The notes beneath the pieces were generated by a model. It was not told the DNA's origin and made no database searches. It saw only the letters and a program-made list of their open reading frames with translations. Shown here piece after piece: positions 46,787 to 58,265 of a DNA stretch of 64,000 nt. Made by a program: the position numbers and the translations under genes. The number at the start of each line of letters is the position of its first letter. Within the stretch, counting starts at the first letter, position 1. The DNA comes from Paragorgia papillata (taxonomy: Eukaryota; Cnidaria; Anthozoa; Scleralcyonacea; Coralliidae), in the NCBI GenBank assembly GCA_035771165.1, contig JAWNZC010000314.1:9824501-9888500 (forward strand), given 5' to 3'.

Positions 46787-47312
46787 ATATTTAACAATTA
46801 TTCACCGAAGTGGAGGTGAATAGTGCTGGATATTCACCGAGCCGCTTCGGCGAGGTGAATATCCACACTATTCACCGACACTGAGGTGAATAATTGTTTT
46901 AGCATATACCTCATAAATGAAATAACAAGTTTAACATTCTTATAGTTTTCGGTATTTTTATACAAGAGTATAAACAAGACACGGCCGTCGCCGTCGGCCA
47001 CCAGCAACTCGGTGTACTCGATTATTTGTCGACAAAACAGTTTTTACAGCTTTTGAATATATTAATGGCTAGAAAATTGTAAAGAAACATAGCTGTGGAC
47101 ACTCTTCTACTTAATTTTGTTGACTTTTCTCGTTATTCTACTACATCACCCTTGTTTATCAACAAAATCTCCTGCCTCTGTAAACAAAGCAAAACTGGTC
47201 GCCATCTTGTTTTGCCTGCAGGTGAATAGTGCAGGATATCCCGAGCTAGAGGAACCAATCAGATTGCGCGAAAAGCACTATTCACCTGCGAGGTATATGC
47301 TAAATCAGAATA
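46787..47312. mobile_element. GGTGAATAGT-word element
   Basis: Left part ACAATTATTCACCGAAGTGG, then ATTCACCGAGCCGCTTCGGCGAGGTGAAT (perfect hairpin); right part CAGGTGAATAGTGCAGGATA and CACTATTCACCTGCGAGGTATATGCTAAAT. GAGGTATATGC at the right is inverted as GCATATACCTC at 46900-46911. No coding support. Confidence 0.6.
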
Positions 47313-47394
47313 TACCGCTGGGACTTGACGCTTTAGAGATTGAATGAATATTTAATTGTATGGTAATCTTACAGTAGGCAGTATAAAGGAACTA

Positions 47395-47500
47395 ATTTGT
47401 GACTCGAATTATGATTTGAAGAAGGGACAGTGCCCCGAAACTTACGTAATGTACAAGAAATAAAGTTATCTTTTGATGTTTTATATATATATATATATAT
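47395..47500 (+). repeat. SINE- or PLE-tail-like block with TA tract
   Basis: Contains TTGAAGAAGGGACAGTGCCCCGAAACTTACG, a hairpin with a diverged hammerhead-like core, then AATAAAGTTATC and a TA microsatellite. It is a probable degenerate 3' end of a retroelement. Confidence 0.35.
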
Positions 47501-47537
47501 ATATACAAAGTATGAAGTATAGTTTTACCTTAAAGTC

Positions 47538-47580
47538 TTCGCTACCAGAGGTTTCACCCTAAACGGGATCATCAGGCGAC
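47538..47580 (-). ncRNA. Hammerhead ribozyme of PLE2, minus copy
   Basis: Minus strand: stem I GTCGC, core CTGATGA, stem II TCCC/GGGT closed by GTTTA (three G-C pairs plus a terminal U-U), GAAA, stem III CC/GG with loop TCT, cleavage triplet GTA, and GCGA completing stem I. The stop codon of the PLE frame lies inside stem-loop II. Confidence 0.85.
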
Positions 47581-48017
47581 TGAAAAATATCGGTTAGTGG
47601 GCTGCTTAAATGCGTTAGTTGGGGCGTGGGTGTGGGCGTCGAAACGTCCGGCGCATTCATTTGGAGCGTGGGTGTGGGCGTCGAAACGTTGCGCGCATTC
47701 CTTTGATTGTTTAGGTTGATGATCCGAAATCTATTTTTGTGCCGACACGTCGAAACTATTTCTGATCTTTTGTTTAGTAAGAGTTGTTTGTCTGCCTTCA
47801 TGATGAAAAGTTTTTCGTCCATACATAAATTGCATCTTTTTGATCCTCCCGTGTAAGAAATTGAGTGTTTTAGTATAGACCAGGTTATGTCGAAACTTTG
47901 GTTTTTTTCTTTTAGATTCCAAATGTATTTCGAAAGTTCCGTCTCATTTGAATACTTTTTATTCTGGAAAGATTTAGTATGGTTACGATATCGCACTTTA
48001 AATGTACTTGCTGTCAT
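47559..48017 (-). pseudogene. PLE2 GIY-YIG-like C-terminus
   Basis: Open for 152 codons. YIGMTASTFKVRYRNH is the GIY-YIG-like start; ELSKYIWNLKEKNQSFDITW and RCNLCMDEKLFIM follow; a Thr/Pro-rich tail with NVSTPTPT repeats ends in SPDDPV. The last codons and stop form the 5' side of a hammerhead ribozyme. It is separated from the upstream PLE frame by a frameshift. Confidence 0.85.
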
Positions 48018-48418
48018 GCCAATGTATTGCTTAGTGATGTTCGTGTTGCTTATGGAAATAGATGCCTTGTATACTATGACATAGTAATATGTTGTTTGTC
48101 ATGCATTGCGCACGTAGGGGGCAATTGTCCTTAATCCTGCAATTGCAACTGCTTGTAACTATGCTTCGTGGCTTGCTTTTCCTGATTGTGCGTGAATTAT
48201 GTTTCGTGATAATAGACTTGACGTTGTTCATGCAACTATAGCTAATCTTGACTGTGTTTCTGTTAAAAAGTTTGTGAAGCTTGTGTCCTGGTGGAAAGTG
48301 CTTGTCAATAAGGCTAAGAAAGTTGCGTCCTATGTTTGCTTTGACATTTTTGTTAAATGGAGGGTTAAACCAGATGATATTGCGGTGTCTATTTCTGCGT
48401 GTTTGCTGTGCTTCTTGT

Positions 48419-48785
48419 GTTTCGACATAACCTGGTCTATACTAAAACACTCAATTTCTTACACGGGAGGATCAAAAAGATGCAATTTATGTTTGGACGA
48501 AAAGCTTTTCATCATGAAGGCAGACAAACAACTCTTACTAAACAAAAGATCAGAAATAGTTTCGACGTGTCGGCACAAAAATAGATTTCGGATCATCAAC
48601 CTAAACAATCAAAGGAATGCGCGCAACGTTTCGACGCCCACACCCACGCTCCAAATAAATGCGCCGGACGTTTCGACGCCCACACCCACGCCCCAACTAA
48701 CGCATTTAAGCAGCCCACTAACCGATATTTTTCAGTCGCCTGATGATCCCGTTTAGGGTGAAACCTCTGGTAGCGAAGACTTTAA
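48419..48785 (+). mobile_element. PLE2 3' end, plus-strand copy
   Basis: Starts abruptly in the C-terminal module at FDITWSILKHSISYTGGSKR and runs to FQSPDDPV and the ribozyme. Over the shared part it differs from the minus copy by only a few changes (for example CLDEK for CMDEK, LQIN for LQMN). It meets the minus copy head to head at 48418/48419. Confidence 0.88.
48735..48778 (+). ncRNA. Hammerhead ribozyme of PLE2, plus copy
   Basis: Same sequence as 47538-47580 on the other strand: GTCGC, CTGATGA, TCCC-GTTTA-GGGT, GAAA, CC-TCT-GG, TA, GCGA. It overlaps the last codons and TAG stop of the PLE frame. Confidence 0.85.
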
Positions 48786-48884
48786 GGTAAAACTATACTT
48801 CATACTTTGTATTTTGCTCTATCTATATATGGTATTGAGCACTCTCTAACATTTCGTGAACCAAAACTCACTTATATATATATA

Positions 48885-49400
48885 TATATATAAATACTAT
48901 TTACAGAATGAGTGGCCGTTCTGTATCGGGGTATACAGACACGAGGCAAAGCCGAGTGCCTGTATCCCGATACAGAACGGACACGAATTCTGTAAATGAC
49001 TTCTAAAACGTCTATTAAGTTAGCTAAAACTACATCATGTTAAGAGCTGATAAACCTTCGAGGTAAGGTTTAATAGGCTACGATTATTAAATTAGTGATG
49101 TGAGCATGCGCTTTGATTTAGCATTAGTCCCACATTTTATATTCTAAGTGACATGGCATAAATGGCCGTTCTGATCATCATTTGTTATTCTTATTCAACA
49201 AATGTTGTTGTTGAACAAATGTTTGCATCTTCATCTTGTATGAGGACGCTACCAGCGTACCTCACTCGAGATAGTATTGATATCAGTGTCTGTAAATGTG
49301 ATACAGAACTGATGTTTTATTAAACAGTTCTGTATCACATTTATAGGCACTGATACCAGTTCTGTATCGGGGTAAACAGACATTGATTAAATGTAAATTT
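48885..49400. mobile_element. TTCTGTATCGGG-word element and right arm
   Basis: TTTACAGAATGAGTGGCCGTTCTGTATCGG forms a hairpin with CCGATACAGAACGGACACGAATTCTGTAAAT. From 49040 to 49150 it is the inverted partner of 46600-46745. A further GTTCTGTATCACATTTATAG pair is at 49300-49375. Confidence 0.6.
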
Positions 49401-50032
49401 CCTTTGAATTTTCCTCATGAATTATTAATGATTTTAGAAATATATATATATATATATATATATAATGAAATAAAAGTAGCGTGCTGCGTAGGCAGTGTTG
49501 AGACAACAATTGAAATATAGTAAGGTTAGATATACTGCCGAAACAGAGAACGTAGGAGTCTAACGTTTCGAGCGAAGGAATTATAAAGAGCGTTCAGAAA
49601 TCCCGTTACTCTGTTACTCAGTAAGACGCTTACCCGAGAGCCTAAATATCGAGCTGGCGCTTACAAGAGACATGCCTGCATGGTATATCAATATTTTATA
49701 TTAGTAACGCTTTGGAATCCAGTTTATTTCACTTTCGATACAGAACGTAAATTACTTACCGTTGACTAAAGAAATTTAAGATAATCTGTGGACCACTGAA
49801 ACTGCATACACTGATTGTATTTCTGTAATATGGTCAAGCAAACACCTACATGCAATGATAAAATTAAAAAAAAAACGTGCTGAGTACGCGGCATTTGGCG
49901 TTTTGTCAAAACTACTGCTTTTCTACATGTATATACGTGCAACACATCATTTAAACTATACATCTGAAATGAAAATGCTACCACTTAGGAAGTACATATG
50001 ACTATGAATTCACAACCTTTAGCTCTCCATCT

Positions 50033-50165
50033 GAGCCTCAGTGACTCAATGGTTAGAGCGTCTAACTAGTCATTAGAAGTTGAAGGTTTGAACCCTGTCT
50101 GGGGTCTCAGAAATATTTTCTGAGTATTTGAGCTTGACGAACGCCAAACATTTGTTACACTACAC
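50033..50165 (+). repeat. tRNA-derived SINE (Thr-AGT-like head)
   Basis: A tRNA-like cloverleaf at 50034-50104: box A TGACTCAATGG, anticodon arm TCTAACTAGTCATTAGA (loop giving AGT), box B GGTTTGAACCC, and an acceptor stem paired at five of seven positions. The tail TTTGAGCTTGACGAACGC...TTTGTTACAC matches the SINE at 25197-25290. Confidence 0.65.
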
Positions 50166-50726
50166 CAAGCTCGCAAACGTAGCACATGCACTACATGTAT
50201 ACGTACAACTTATACTAGAAATTACTATCGCAAGGAAGTGCTGCCTGAAAGGAGGAGAATGGGCATAAATTGACAGAATGGGCATAAATGAACAGAATGC
50301 GCATAAATTGACCTATTTTAAGTTTATATTAGTTGTAATAGACACATGCAGGGTATAGGCATATATTGGAAAAAAAAATTCAAAGGTGAACCCTGGGGTT
50401 GATTCAGATTGTATAAATTGTAACGGACATGTTAATCAGGCTAACATAGTGTTGGGTCTTACAATGTTTATCTTTACAACACTGGAATTTCGTACCCATA
50501 CAAGGCCATAGCTTTGACTTTAATCTATTTACAACGAGTGTAAATGCCAAATATAATTATTAATATAACATAGTGTACGCTGTGTACGCATTTTTTCAAT
50601 TGTTTTAATTGGAAAATGCAGCATATATGCGAAATGCAGCTGAATATAATCGGCAAGGTTTTTGACTGCATACAGAGTGTGGTCGGATGGATAGACGTTG
50701 TCAAAAGGTAAACAGTTGTTTCCATC

Positions 50727-50866
50727 TGTCAAACTGACGTGACGTCATTTTGTCGGTCAATCTTTCTTCTTTTCGGGTTAGGGTTAGGTTTATTTAATAG
50801 GGTTAGGGTTTTGATTAGGATTAGTTTTCGTGATGAAATACGTCACGTGATCGAGTTTGACAGTTG
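50727..50866. mobile_element. Small MITE (CTGTCAAACT ends)
   Basis: CTGTCAAACTGACGTGACGT on the left and ACGTCACGTGATCGAGTTTGACAG on the right. The interior includes short GGGTTAGGGTTAGG runs at 50777-50812, a telomere-like string within the MITE. Confidence 0.65.
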
Positions 50867-51540
50867 AAAACAAGTGCTGACCTTGTGAAAAGTAGGTGAC
50901 GTTGGAAAATTAAATCGTGTTCGAAAAACTTGAGTTTCCAATTTTCCTTATTTCCATGAGCGAATGGTTGTGATGACGATGTATACAACTTTTTGGAGAT
51001 ATTCCGCGATATGACGAATATGTACGTGTATTATAAACGAGGAACAATTGAGTTTGGCTTCGGTTAAAAGCGGTAAGGTATTATTTAATTAAGGAATTAT
51101 CTAATTAACAATATATAGTATTTTATATAAACGTTTACTATTATTTGTGAGTATTACCGGTATAAATGTACATACGAGGGAAGTGTTACTTCAAAAGCCA
51201 TGGGAAGGAAAGGTTGAAAGGTGAAGCCTGGGATCGATTGTATATTAAAAATTGTAACTGAATAAACAGACAAAGATTTTTTTCAATTCTTTTAATTATA
51301 CTTAAATATAGCAGACTTTATTACTGAATTTAATACAAAACTATCACTTATCTGAATGTAATTGGCAAGGCTTTCGACTGCACTAATGTACAGAGAATGG
51401 TACATACAATTGTAAGTAGGTAGACGGTAACAAATTTATATGGCAAATCATTGGTTGTATCATTGCCACTATACTGAAATCAGGCCTTTTACTGTGGACG
51501 TGGCATTAAGCTGTCGGTCGAATCGTGATTGTCCAATGTG

Positions 51541-51966
51541 TTAATTAAATAATATGGCGAAGTGAGGAACAAAGTAAATGGTACCACACAATATATTATA
51601 TTTGTTACTCGTAATGGTCCATTGTTTATATTCTCTAACTTTCATTGGACAGTTCCTGTTGAGAGTCAGCAATGTATTTGGTTGGATCGCTGCACATGAC
51701 CACGATGCACGACTGCGTGAACCACTGTGTTTTGTTTTCTCAAAGAATTTGTAATATTGTATTTGCTGGACACCGTATGCAGTACCAGGGCCAAATGTTG
51801 TGGTTATACATGGTTTCCATTGTTCCAACTGAATTTTGACAAAGCGGTCCCATGTACAATTCATTATATCGGTATACAGCTGTGTATCCACATACTGTTG
51901 GTTTTGTGTACTACAAAAGCCATTGTAGAACTGAAGCACTGTAGATTCTGATTTCCTCAAATCCAA
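51541..51966 (-). CDS. Hypothetical 141-codon frame
   Basis: Begins MDLRKSESTVLQFYNGFCST and contains TDIMNCTWDRFVKIQLEQWK and NTLLTLNRNCPMKVREYK. The composition is protein-like rather than low-complexity, and the region is less repetitive than its surroundings. I recognise no family, signal peptide or membrane segment. No partner exon is assigned. It may be one exon of an unrecognised gene in 51.0-53.1 kb, or chance. Confidence 0.25.
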   Translation of the reverse strand: MDLRKSESTVLQFYNGFCSTQNQQYVDTQLYTDIMNCTWDRFVKIQLEQWKPCITTTFGPGTAYGVQQIQYYKFFEKTKHSGSRSRASWSCAAIQPNTLLTLNRNCPMKVREYKQWTITSNKYNILCGTIYFVPHFAILFN

Positions 51967-53319
51967 GTCAGATGTTAGTAGAATGTGATGGTAGCATAAA
52001 TAGTTGTAGTCCCAGGTTGAGAGGATGGTGCATACATAATGCTTTCAATTCACAGTACAGTAAGTTATAGTAAGCAATGTCTTTTTAGGTTTCCCTTTCG
52101 AAGGAAGTGATAATCATTTTTCATTGAGACAAATTGTTCATCATTATTTTGTTGCTATACCAGATAGCGCGTTAAATACACTGTCCTCCATCGGAATTCT
52201 TAATATCTATATTAAAGAAGAAAAAAGATTTGTTACAGTTAGCATGTGTAGTTGAAAGGAGCAGGGAATTAAAGCAAATGGGAGTGGTACAGGTTGGACT
52301 CAATTCAGTTTTACTTACCATTCTTCTCCTTGCCAACCATCGAATTTTGCATACATAGAGAATAGTGATAGTGATATAAATTATTAATTGAAGTAGGGCC
52401 TAATTTTATTAAATATTCTTTGAAAGTGAGATGTGTAACACATTTCACTGAGTGATATATATTATGTATGTAATAGTACATATTGTTGTAACTTGGATCC
52501 ATAGTTATAATCCTTTATATTATTGAACCTGAATGGTTTCATGAGTTAAATGCACTGCATGTAATCTGTGCCAAACAATGGCTTCGTTTGATTTGAGTTG
52601 CGTGATACCCACACGCAGATAATGTCTGATCGGAATACTGATCAGCGCGAACACAATGGCTCCTGTGAGAAAATTGAACTCACACCAATATACACCTATT
52701 AAAATAGAAGGTAAATCGTATTCACAAACAAAACAATTTGATCTTTAATAGCCAAATGCCGTTTTAAGTGAGCCTTTAAAGACGGGACAAACAAGAAAAA
52801 CTAAGTACACAGAACTATCTTAGTCGTCTTACCTTGAAAACAGAATATCTCCTCAATGAAATGAATTGAAATTCCCGACTGGCAGGACAGATCGTTCGAG
52901 AACTTATTGGCACAGCTCACAGACGCTCACTCACTCACCTCATGGCGTTGCGAGTTCAGAAAATACCATATTCGTGGTGGCGTTGAGAAGTTCCGAACAT
53001 TAATTCCGTACAACTTCCGTGAAAACGAATAACCCTCTGGAGTATGGAATGTAAACAATCTCGTTCAAACTAAACTACGTCACAAAACGTCATAAAACTT
53101 AACATCCAGGAAATTTTCACATATATCGAGATCTCGTTGACTATACATAGGTCCGGTAAGAGGTCTGGGCACGAGACATAGGTAACCCATGTCAAGATTA
53201 GTGTGCTGCCTACGGCAGCAAATATCTAATATTTTGAAGCACATCTCATTCTCATATACACAAAGTATAAAAGCACTAGCTTTCTATCCAAATCTCACAA
53301 GACCTTATGATAGACCTTA

Positions 53320-53720
53320 GGCCTGCGCTAAACGTCGCACAATAGACGAATTGAATTCGAATTAACTTCGTCGGTAATGCGACGTAAATGCGACGTCGAG
53401 TTAAACGTCGAATTTCAGTCGAATTTATTTGGTTTTACTTGGACTCCTGGATCCTGAAAACGACTTGTTGAAAACATGGCGCCAAATTTTCACAGACAGA
53501 AGAGAAACATTTAATTCGACGCGACGATAATTCGTCGTGTAACTCGAACACGATTATCGTCGCACTATCCGTCTGACTCAGACGAATTTAATTGCCGAGA
53601 CGAATTTAATTTGTGTGTCGGATGTAATCGAGTTATACATCGCAGTTTCGTCGGATAGAATTCAAACAATTAAATTCGTCTGGATTGAATTCGTCTATTG
53701 TGCGACGTTTAGCGCAAGCC
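53320..53720. mobile_element. Word-type MITE, GGCCTGCGC family, long copy
   Basis: TIR GGCCTGCGCTAAACGTCGCA with a slightly changed right end (GCGCAAGCC). TTA target duplications at 53317-53319 and 53721-53723. The interior is GACGAATT, AATTCGTC, TCGAATT and GCGACG words. It is followed by (CA)n/(TA)n at 53732-53785. Confidence 0.85.
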
Positions 53721-54115
53721 TTACGAGAGAAAAGCACAACACACACACACACACACATATTTATATATATATATATATATATATAAATGAATGACGAACA
53801 CAGAACTATACCTTCAGCCAATGAATCGTTTACTTGATGTCTTGGGGCTTTGTGTTGGTGACTGAATGTTGATCTAAAATACAAAAGGAGAATAGGGATG
53901 GTCTTGTAAGTGAGCAAATGATACTTGAACTTGACGAAGTCTTCCGAAATGAAATGATTGGTTCGAACCTGACATAACATATTTATTATCACCCTTCCTT
54001 TAAAGCCAGTTATATTGTCTTAGCAAATTTCTGTTTGTGTCTCTTAAAATAATCCATTTATATACTGTCTTTTAATTGGTAATTGAAATAGTTTTCGTTA
54101 AAAAGTGAGCAAATC

Positions 54116-54441
54116 TTAAAGTCCACATGAAACGAAAATTACGTCTGTCTTATTTCAAAGAATACTTAAAATGATAGAATAAAATCTTTTGCAGTTTTTC
54201 GTTTCCTTGCTTCGTTGTCGAGATATTTCATGATTATGTTTGATAATAGCAAAGATATATAACCTTCTCTGATAACTCATTATGCACATGTGACGTCAAG
54301 TTGTTTAATTTACATTTCAAACAAACTGAAATATCTCAAGAACGAAGCAAGGAAACGAAAAACTGCAAAAGATGTTACTCTATCATTTTAAGTGTTCTTT
54401 CAAATAAAACAAACTTAACTTTCGTTTCATGTGCACTTTAA
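54116..54441. mobile_element. Foldback MITE (CATGAAACGAAA family), complete
   Basis: TTAAAGTCCACATGAAACGA on the left, inverted as TCGTTTCATGTGCACTTTAA on the right. The arms run about 150 bp through TTGCAGTTTTTCGTTTC and CGAGATATTTCA. Relatives are at 42170-42592 and 61108-61260. The sequence 54442-55005 shows no gene. Confidence 0.85.
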
Positions 54442-55005
54442 CTGCCTAATCTATCGCCTTCCTTTATATTCAGTAAGTTAATATTAGACATATGAGAACA
54501 AGTAGGGCTTAAATTAATAGACCTGGCTTTGAACGTAACAGCGGAACTTATTTGACAAGTTTATTAATACATGCATCAAATTGACAGACAAACTGGCGCC
54601 ACACAGGAACACACCCAGATATCCCATAATTGTGGAATTTCCTTTGGCAGAAACCCAATAATATAAAGCTCTAACTTTGTCCCAAATATTTCAGTAAATA
54701 ATTTTATGCAATATGAGATCTCGGTTACCCAGACTGACTTTTCCCCAAGTTTATAGACCGCCTTCACGCGATGCCGGTACAAACGAATATAAACGGCAGA
54801 ATATCGTTATGTTCGCACAAAGCGTTTGAATTTACAACAGTTTTGAAAATGCGTACACGACTGGGGAACCTTGTGGTGTCCATTCAGTATTACCAAGCCA
54901 TGCACTGTTTAAATAGCCACGTTTCGTCAAAAATCAATGGAAACGAAGAGCAATTGAAATCAAAGCGTAATGCATTCTAAGTTTACAAGTTCAGTCTTTC
55001 TGTTA

Positions 55006-55243
55006 AGCCCTAATCAAACGAGAACGCAAGTCATCGCAAGTTGGCACTTGGCAGTCACGCTATCTCAGCCAGCCGCTCTGAATAGTTTCCCGAAAATATC
55101 ATTTACCGTGACAAAGTTAAAACTTGTTTAAAACACTCATGAAACCTTTATTTTGTTAATTTGGGTGTTCGAACGACCGCCACAGCCCACAGAAATTCTG
55201 ACTGCCAACTTGCGATGACTTGCGTTCTCGTTTGATTAGGGCC
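55006..55243. mobile_element. Word-type MITE, CCCTAATCAAACGAGAACGC
   Basis: CCCTAATCAAACGAGAACGC on the left is inverted as GCGTTCTCGTTTGATTAGGG on the right. The arms continue AAGTCATCGCAAGTTGGCA. The interior is 140 bp and non-coding. 55244-56040 shows no gene. Confidence 0.85.
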
Positions 55244-56044
55244 AATTTCCACTGGCTAGTTATTGGTATAATTGTCAAAACAGTTTATAAGTTCTTACCA
55301 CCAAAATCAGTAGAGTGATCGTCAGGTCAGACTGTTAACTCACTGTCTTCTGCGAGGTTGGCTTTGAGAGGAAGGAAGACAAGCCTAAAATGCAAAGGAA
55401 TGTTAATCATGTACGTGTGAATGAAAGAATGCAGTCCGCTTTACGGCAAGTTTATTACTCGGGCTACCTGTGCTAGCCGAGTCTAACACAAAATTGTATT
55501 ATTGTATCATCCCGTCAGGCCTTACGAAACTGTAAAGGCATGTTGCGTGCTCGGTTTTTTCCAGTTATTTTGTCTTTGATCGGGTTGAGTTGAGGTGTTT
55601 TCCGACGGTATTGGTGAATTCATGAGTAGTTGATCAGTAACGTTGCTGACAAGGTTTGTCCATGAAGACAGAATAGACGAATTTATTACAGACGCGAAAA
55701 AATGCCGTGCTGACATCACTCACATCAGTACCTTAGGAAGTTTGACTTGAGGACTAGAGAGACAAGAAAGGGCCACAGTATATCAAAGAACATATACGTG
55801 CTGTTTACCTAGTAATGGCTTTCTCCTTGTTTGAATAGCTTTACTTTTTGCAAGTGACCGAATTATAGTTGATCAGCCACAGCGGCTGACAATTGTCTTC
55901 ATCATAAACATGCTTTCAAAATTCAAAGGCTTTACAATGTTTTACAACTGCACACGCCGGCGATCGCGGTAGACCTAGTACGGAAAAGATGACGAGCTAT
56001 TTCAAAACAGGTTGGCCCTGGCCTTGCTGCTTTATAGTCCGACA

Positions 56045-56930
56045 ACTGCAAAATGCAAGTTTCGTTATTAAAACTATTCTCAGCAGTTTACCATCTTTTC
56101 ACTTTGCTCTATCTAAAACACTGCCTACACAACACTCTAGTTTTTACTCTGATGAAGGACTCTGCTTCAAACGTCAGTATTTCGTTATTAAAACTATTCT
56201 CAGCAGTTTTCCATCTTTTCACTTTGCTCTATCTGAAACACTGCTTACACAGTACTCTAGTTTTTACTCTGATGAAGGACTCTGCTTTAAGCGTCAGTAT
56301 TTCGTTATTAACTCATTCCTGTCCGAGGGCTTCTCCAGAGGTGAATAAAATCGTCTGGCGTTAGCCAGAATAAAATACTAAAGACCAATTCGGACAGGAA
56401 AGAGTTTTAAAACTATTCTCAGCAGTTTACCATCTTTTCACTTTGCTTTATCTAAAACACTGCCTACACAACACTCTAGTTTTTACTCTGATGAAGGACT
56501 CTGCTTGAAGCGCCAGTATTTCGTTATCAAAACTAATCTCAGCAGTTTACCATCTTTTCACTTTGCTTTATCTAAAACACTGCCTACACAGCACTCTAGT
56601 TTTTAACTCTGATGAAGAGCTCTGCTCGAAGCGTCAGTATTTCGTTATTAAAACTATTCTCACAATCTAAAACACTGCCTACGCAGCGCTCTAGTTTTTA
56701 ACTCTGATGAAGAGCTCTGCTCGAAGCGTCAGTATTTCGTTATTAAAACTATTCTCACAATCTAAAACACTGCCTACACAGCACTCTAGTTTTTAACTCT
56801 GATGAAGGACTCTGCTCGAAGCGTCATGCAGTATTTCGTTATTAAGACTATTCTCAGCAGTTTACCATCTTTTCACTTTGCCTTATCTAAAACACTGCCT
56901 ACACAGCACTCTAGTTTTTACTCTGATTTT
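56045..56930 (+). repeat. About 118-bp tandem array with CTGATGAAG hairpin
   Basis: Seven or so units, landmarks CAGTATTTCGTTATTAAAAC, TTACCATCTTTTCACTTTGC, ACACTGCCTACACAACACTC and CTCTGATGAAGGACTCTGCT. Two units are shortened to about 75 bp. One is interrupted at 56311-56405 by a CATTCCTGTCCGAG...CGGACAGGAA hairpin. The CTGATGAAG...CGAAGCGTC part has an incomplete hammerhead resemblance. Confidence 0.85.
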
Positions 56931-57077
56931 TTTTCTATTTACAAGCTTTGCCACGAGTGGCAGGGAAGTCCCTGCCTCCTCCGCAGGCTCTTATAATTTT
57001 TAGGAAAATAATTCGCGTTTGTGAAGCCAGGGAACTAGCGTAGAGCGCGCGCAATGGTTGCTCCATTACGTGGTCCC

Positions 57078-57082
57078 TATAT

Positions 57083-57137
<55 letters not shown>
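57078..57137. repeat. (TA)n microsatellite
   Basis: A TA tract with one AA interruption. The surrounding 56931-58190 shows no gene; it has a small hairpin at about 57758-57825 (TAGCCTCCTTTTGTTCGGG and GCGAAGGAGGCTA). Confidence 0.9.
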
Positions 57138-57139
<2 letters not shown>

Positions 57140-58265
57140 CAAAATGAAACCTAATGGCCAACATCAAGGCGTAAATAGGTACTTCTAAGCTAAGACTATA
57201 AAACATAAACTAACAGCACATTTTAACAAGAAGACTAGATAGGAGACGGCACGAGTGACATTTTACACAGACGGTTTTAAAAGTTTGTGAATTTCGACAT
57301 GTTCTATCTGAAACACTGCTTACGTAACACTATACTTTTTTACTTTACTTAAAATCCATAAGAATACTTACCTTCGTAAACAATTTAATGAAGTAAAATC
57401 ATATATGTTACTGAAATACACTGTACATGGGCTAGACACAACTGACTCTCTCTAACACAAATTATTGACAAATAGCATATGGGGTTACTTGGCCGAGATT
57501 GGATGAAAGCCAGAAGTGTCAGCTTACTGCCGGCAAAATGAAAAGGTGTTGACAGAGCGGAAAAGGAATGCCAGATGCATTTCTTTAACCCTTATTAATT
57601 AGAAATAGTTTACACGATTATGTAGTCTATATTGGTATTTACGAGCGAGCTGTGAACTAGGTACGTGTGGAAGTGATAGCTAGAGAGATAATCTTGTTAC
57701 TCGGGCTACTCAGTACTGTGGTAGGATCTATGGCTATGCGCCTATGCCTGATCAATAGTAGCCTCCTTTTGTTCGGGAACAAAAGCCCACAAGACGTCTG
57801 CGAAGGAGGCTAGGTCAATATTTAAAATCGTATCCCTCAACTTTCGACCACCAAACGTTGAAACTTCCTCTGGGGCCAAAACCTTGCGGTGGCAATATTA
57901 TTCATTGAGGTGTCCAGTTGAGGCCTCGGATAGCATTAACAAGAAGACAAACAAGAACTGATACAGCTGACAGAGTTATTTTCTTTGTTACGTTGGTAAA
58001 TTTTTGGCATAGTCTGAACACTCGTTAAACCGTCAAGAAATTCGAAGGGATTGTGTAAACAAACGACTTTCTGCCGTTTTTCTGAAGTAGCGCTATCGCG
58101 TGACACTTAATAAAAACAAACCTTAAAATAAACAGGGAAATACAATAGAGGAGGTTAATCCTTCTAAGAGGGTAACCCTCTACCTCCATGTTAACAGGAC
58201 CTATATATTACGCTGTTGATAACGTTCTCTGGTTTTAATATTAATTCAGGTTACGAGCTTTCGGC

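Larger units (their letters stand above)
47536..48418 (-). mobile_element. PLE2 3' end, minus-strand copy
   Basis: The minus strand reads, after the head-to-head junction near 48418: RNRHRNIIWFNPPFNKNVKA, HKLFNRNTVKISYSCMNNVK, CNCRIKDNCPLRAQCMTNNI. After a frameshift near 48060 it continues through the endonuclease-like YIGMTASTFKVRYRNHTKSF to FQSPDDPV and a stop at 47559. The middle and C-terminal modules match PLE1 at 18978-20385 in order. Only the 3' third of a PLE is present. Confidence 0.88.

Noticed and set aside
56045..56930. Tandem hammerhead array at CTGATGAAGGACTC
   Set aside because: The motif order is suggestive, but stem II is weak, most units read CGAAGC rather than GAAAC, and stem I does not pair. 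It is kept only as a repeat array.
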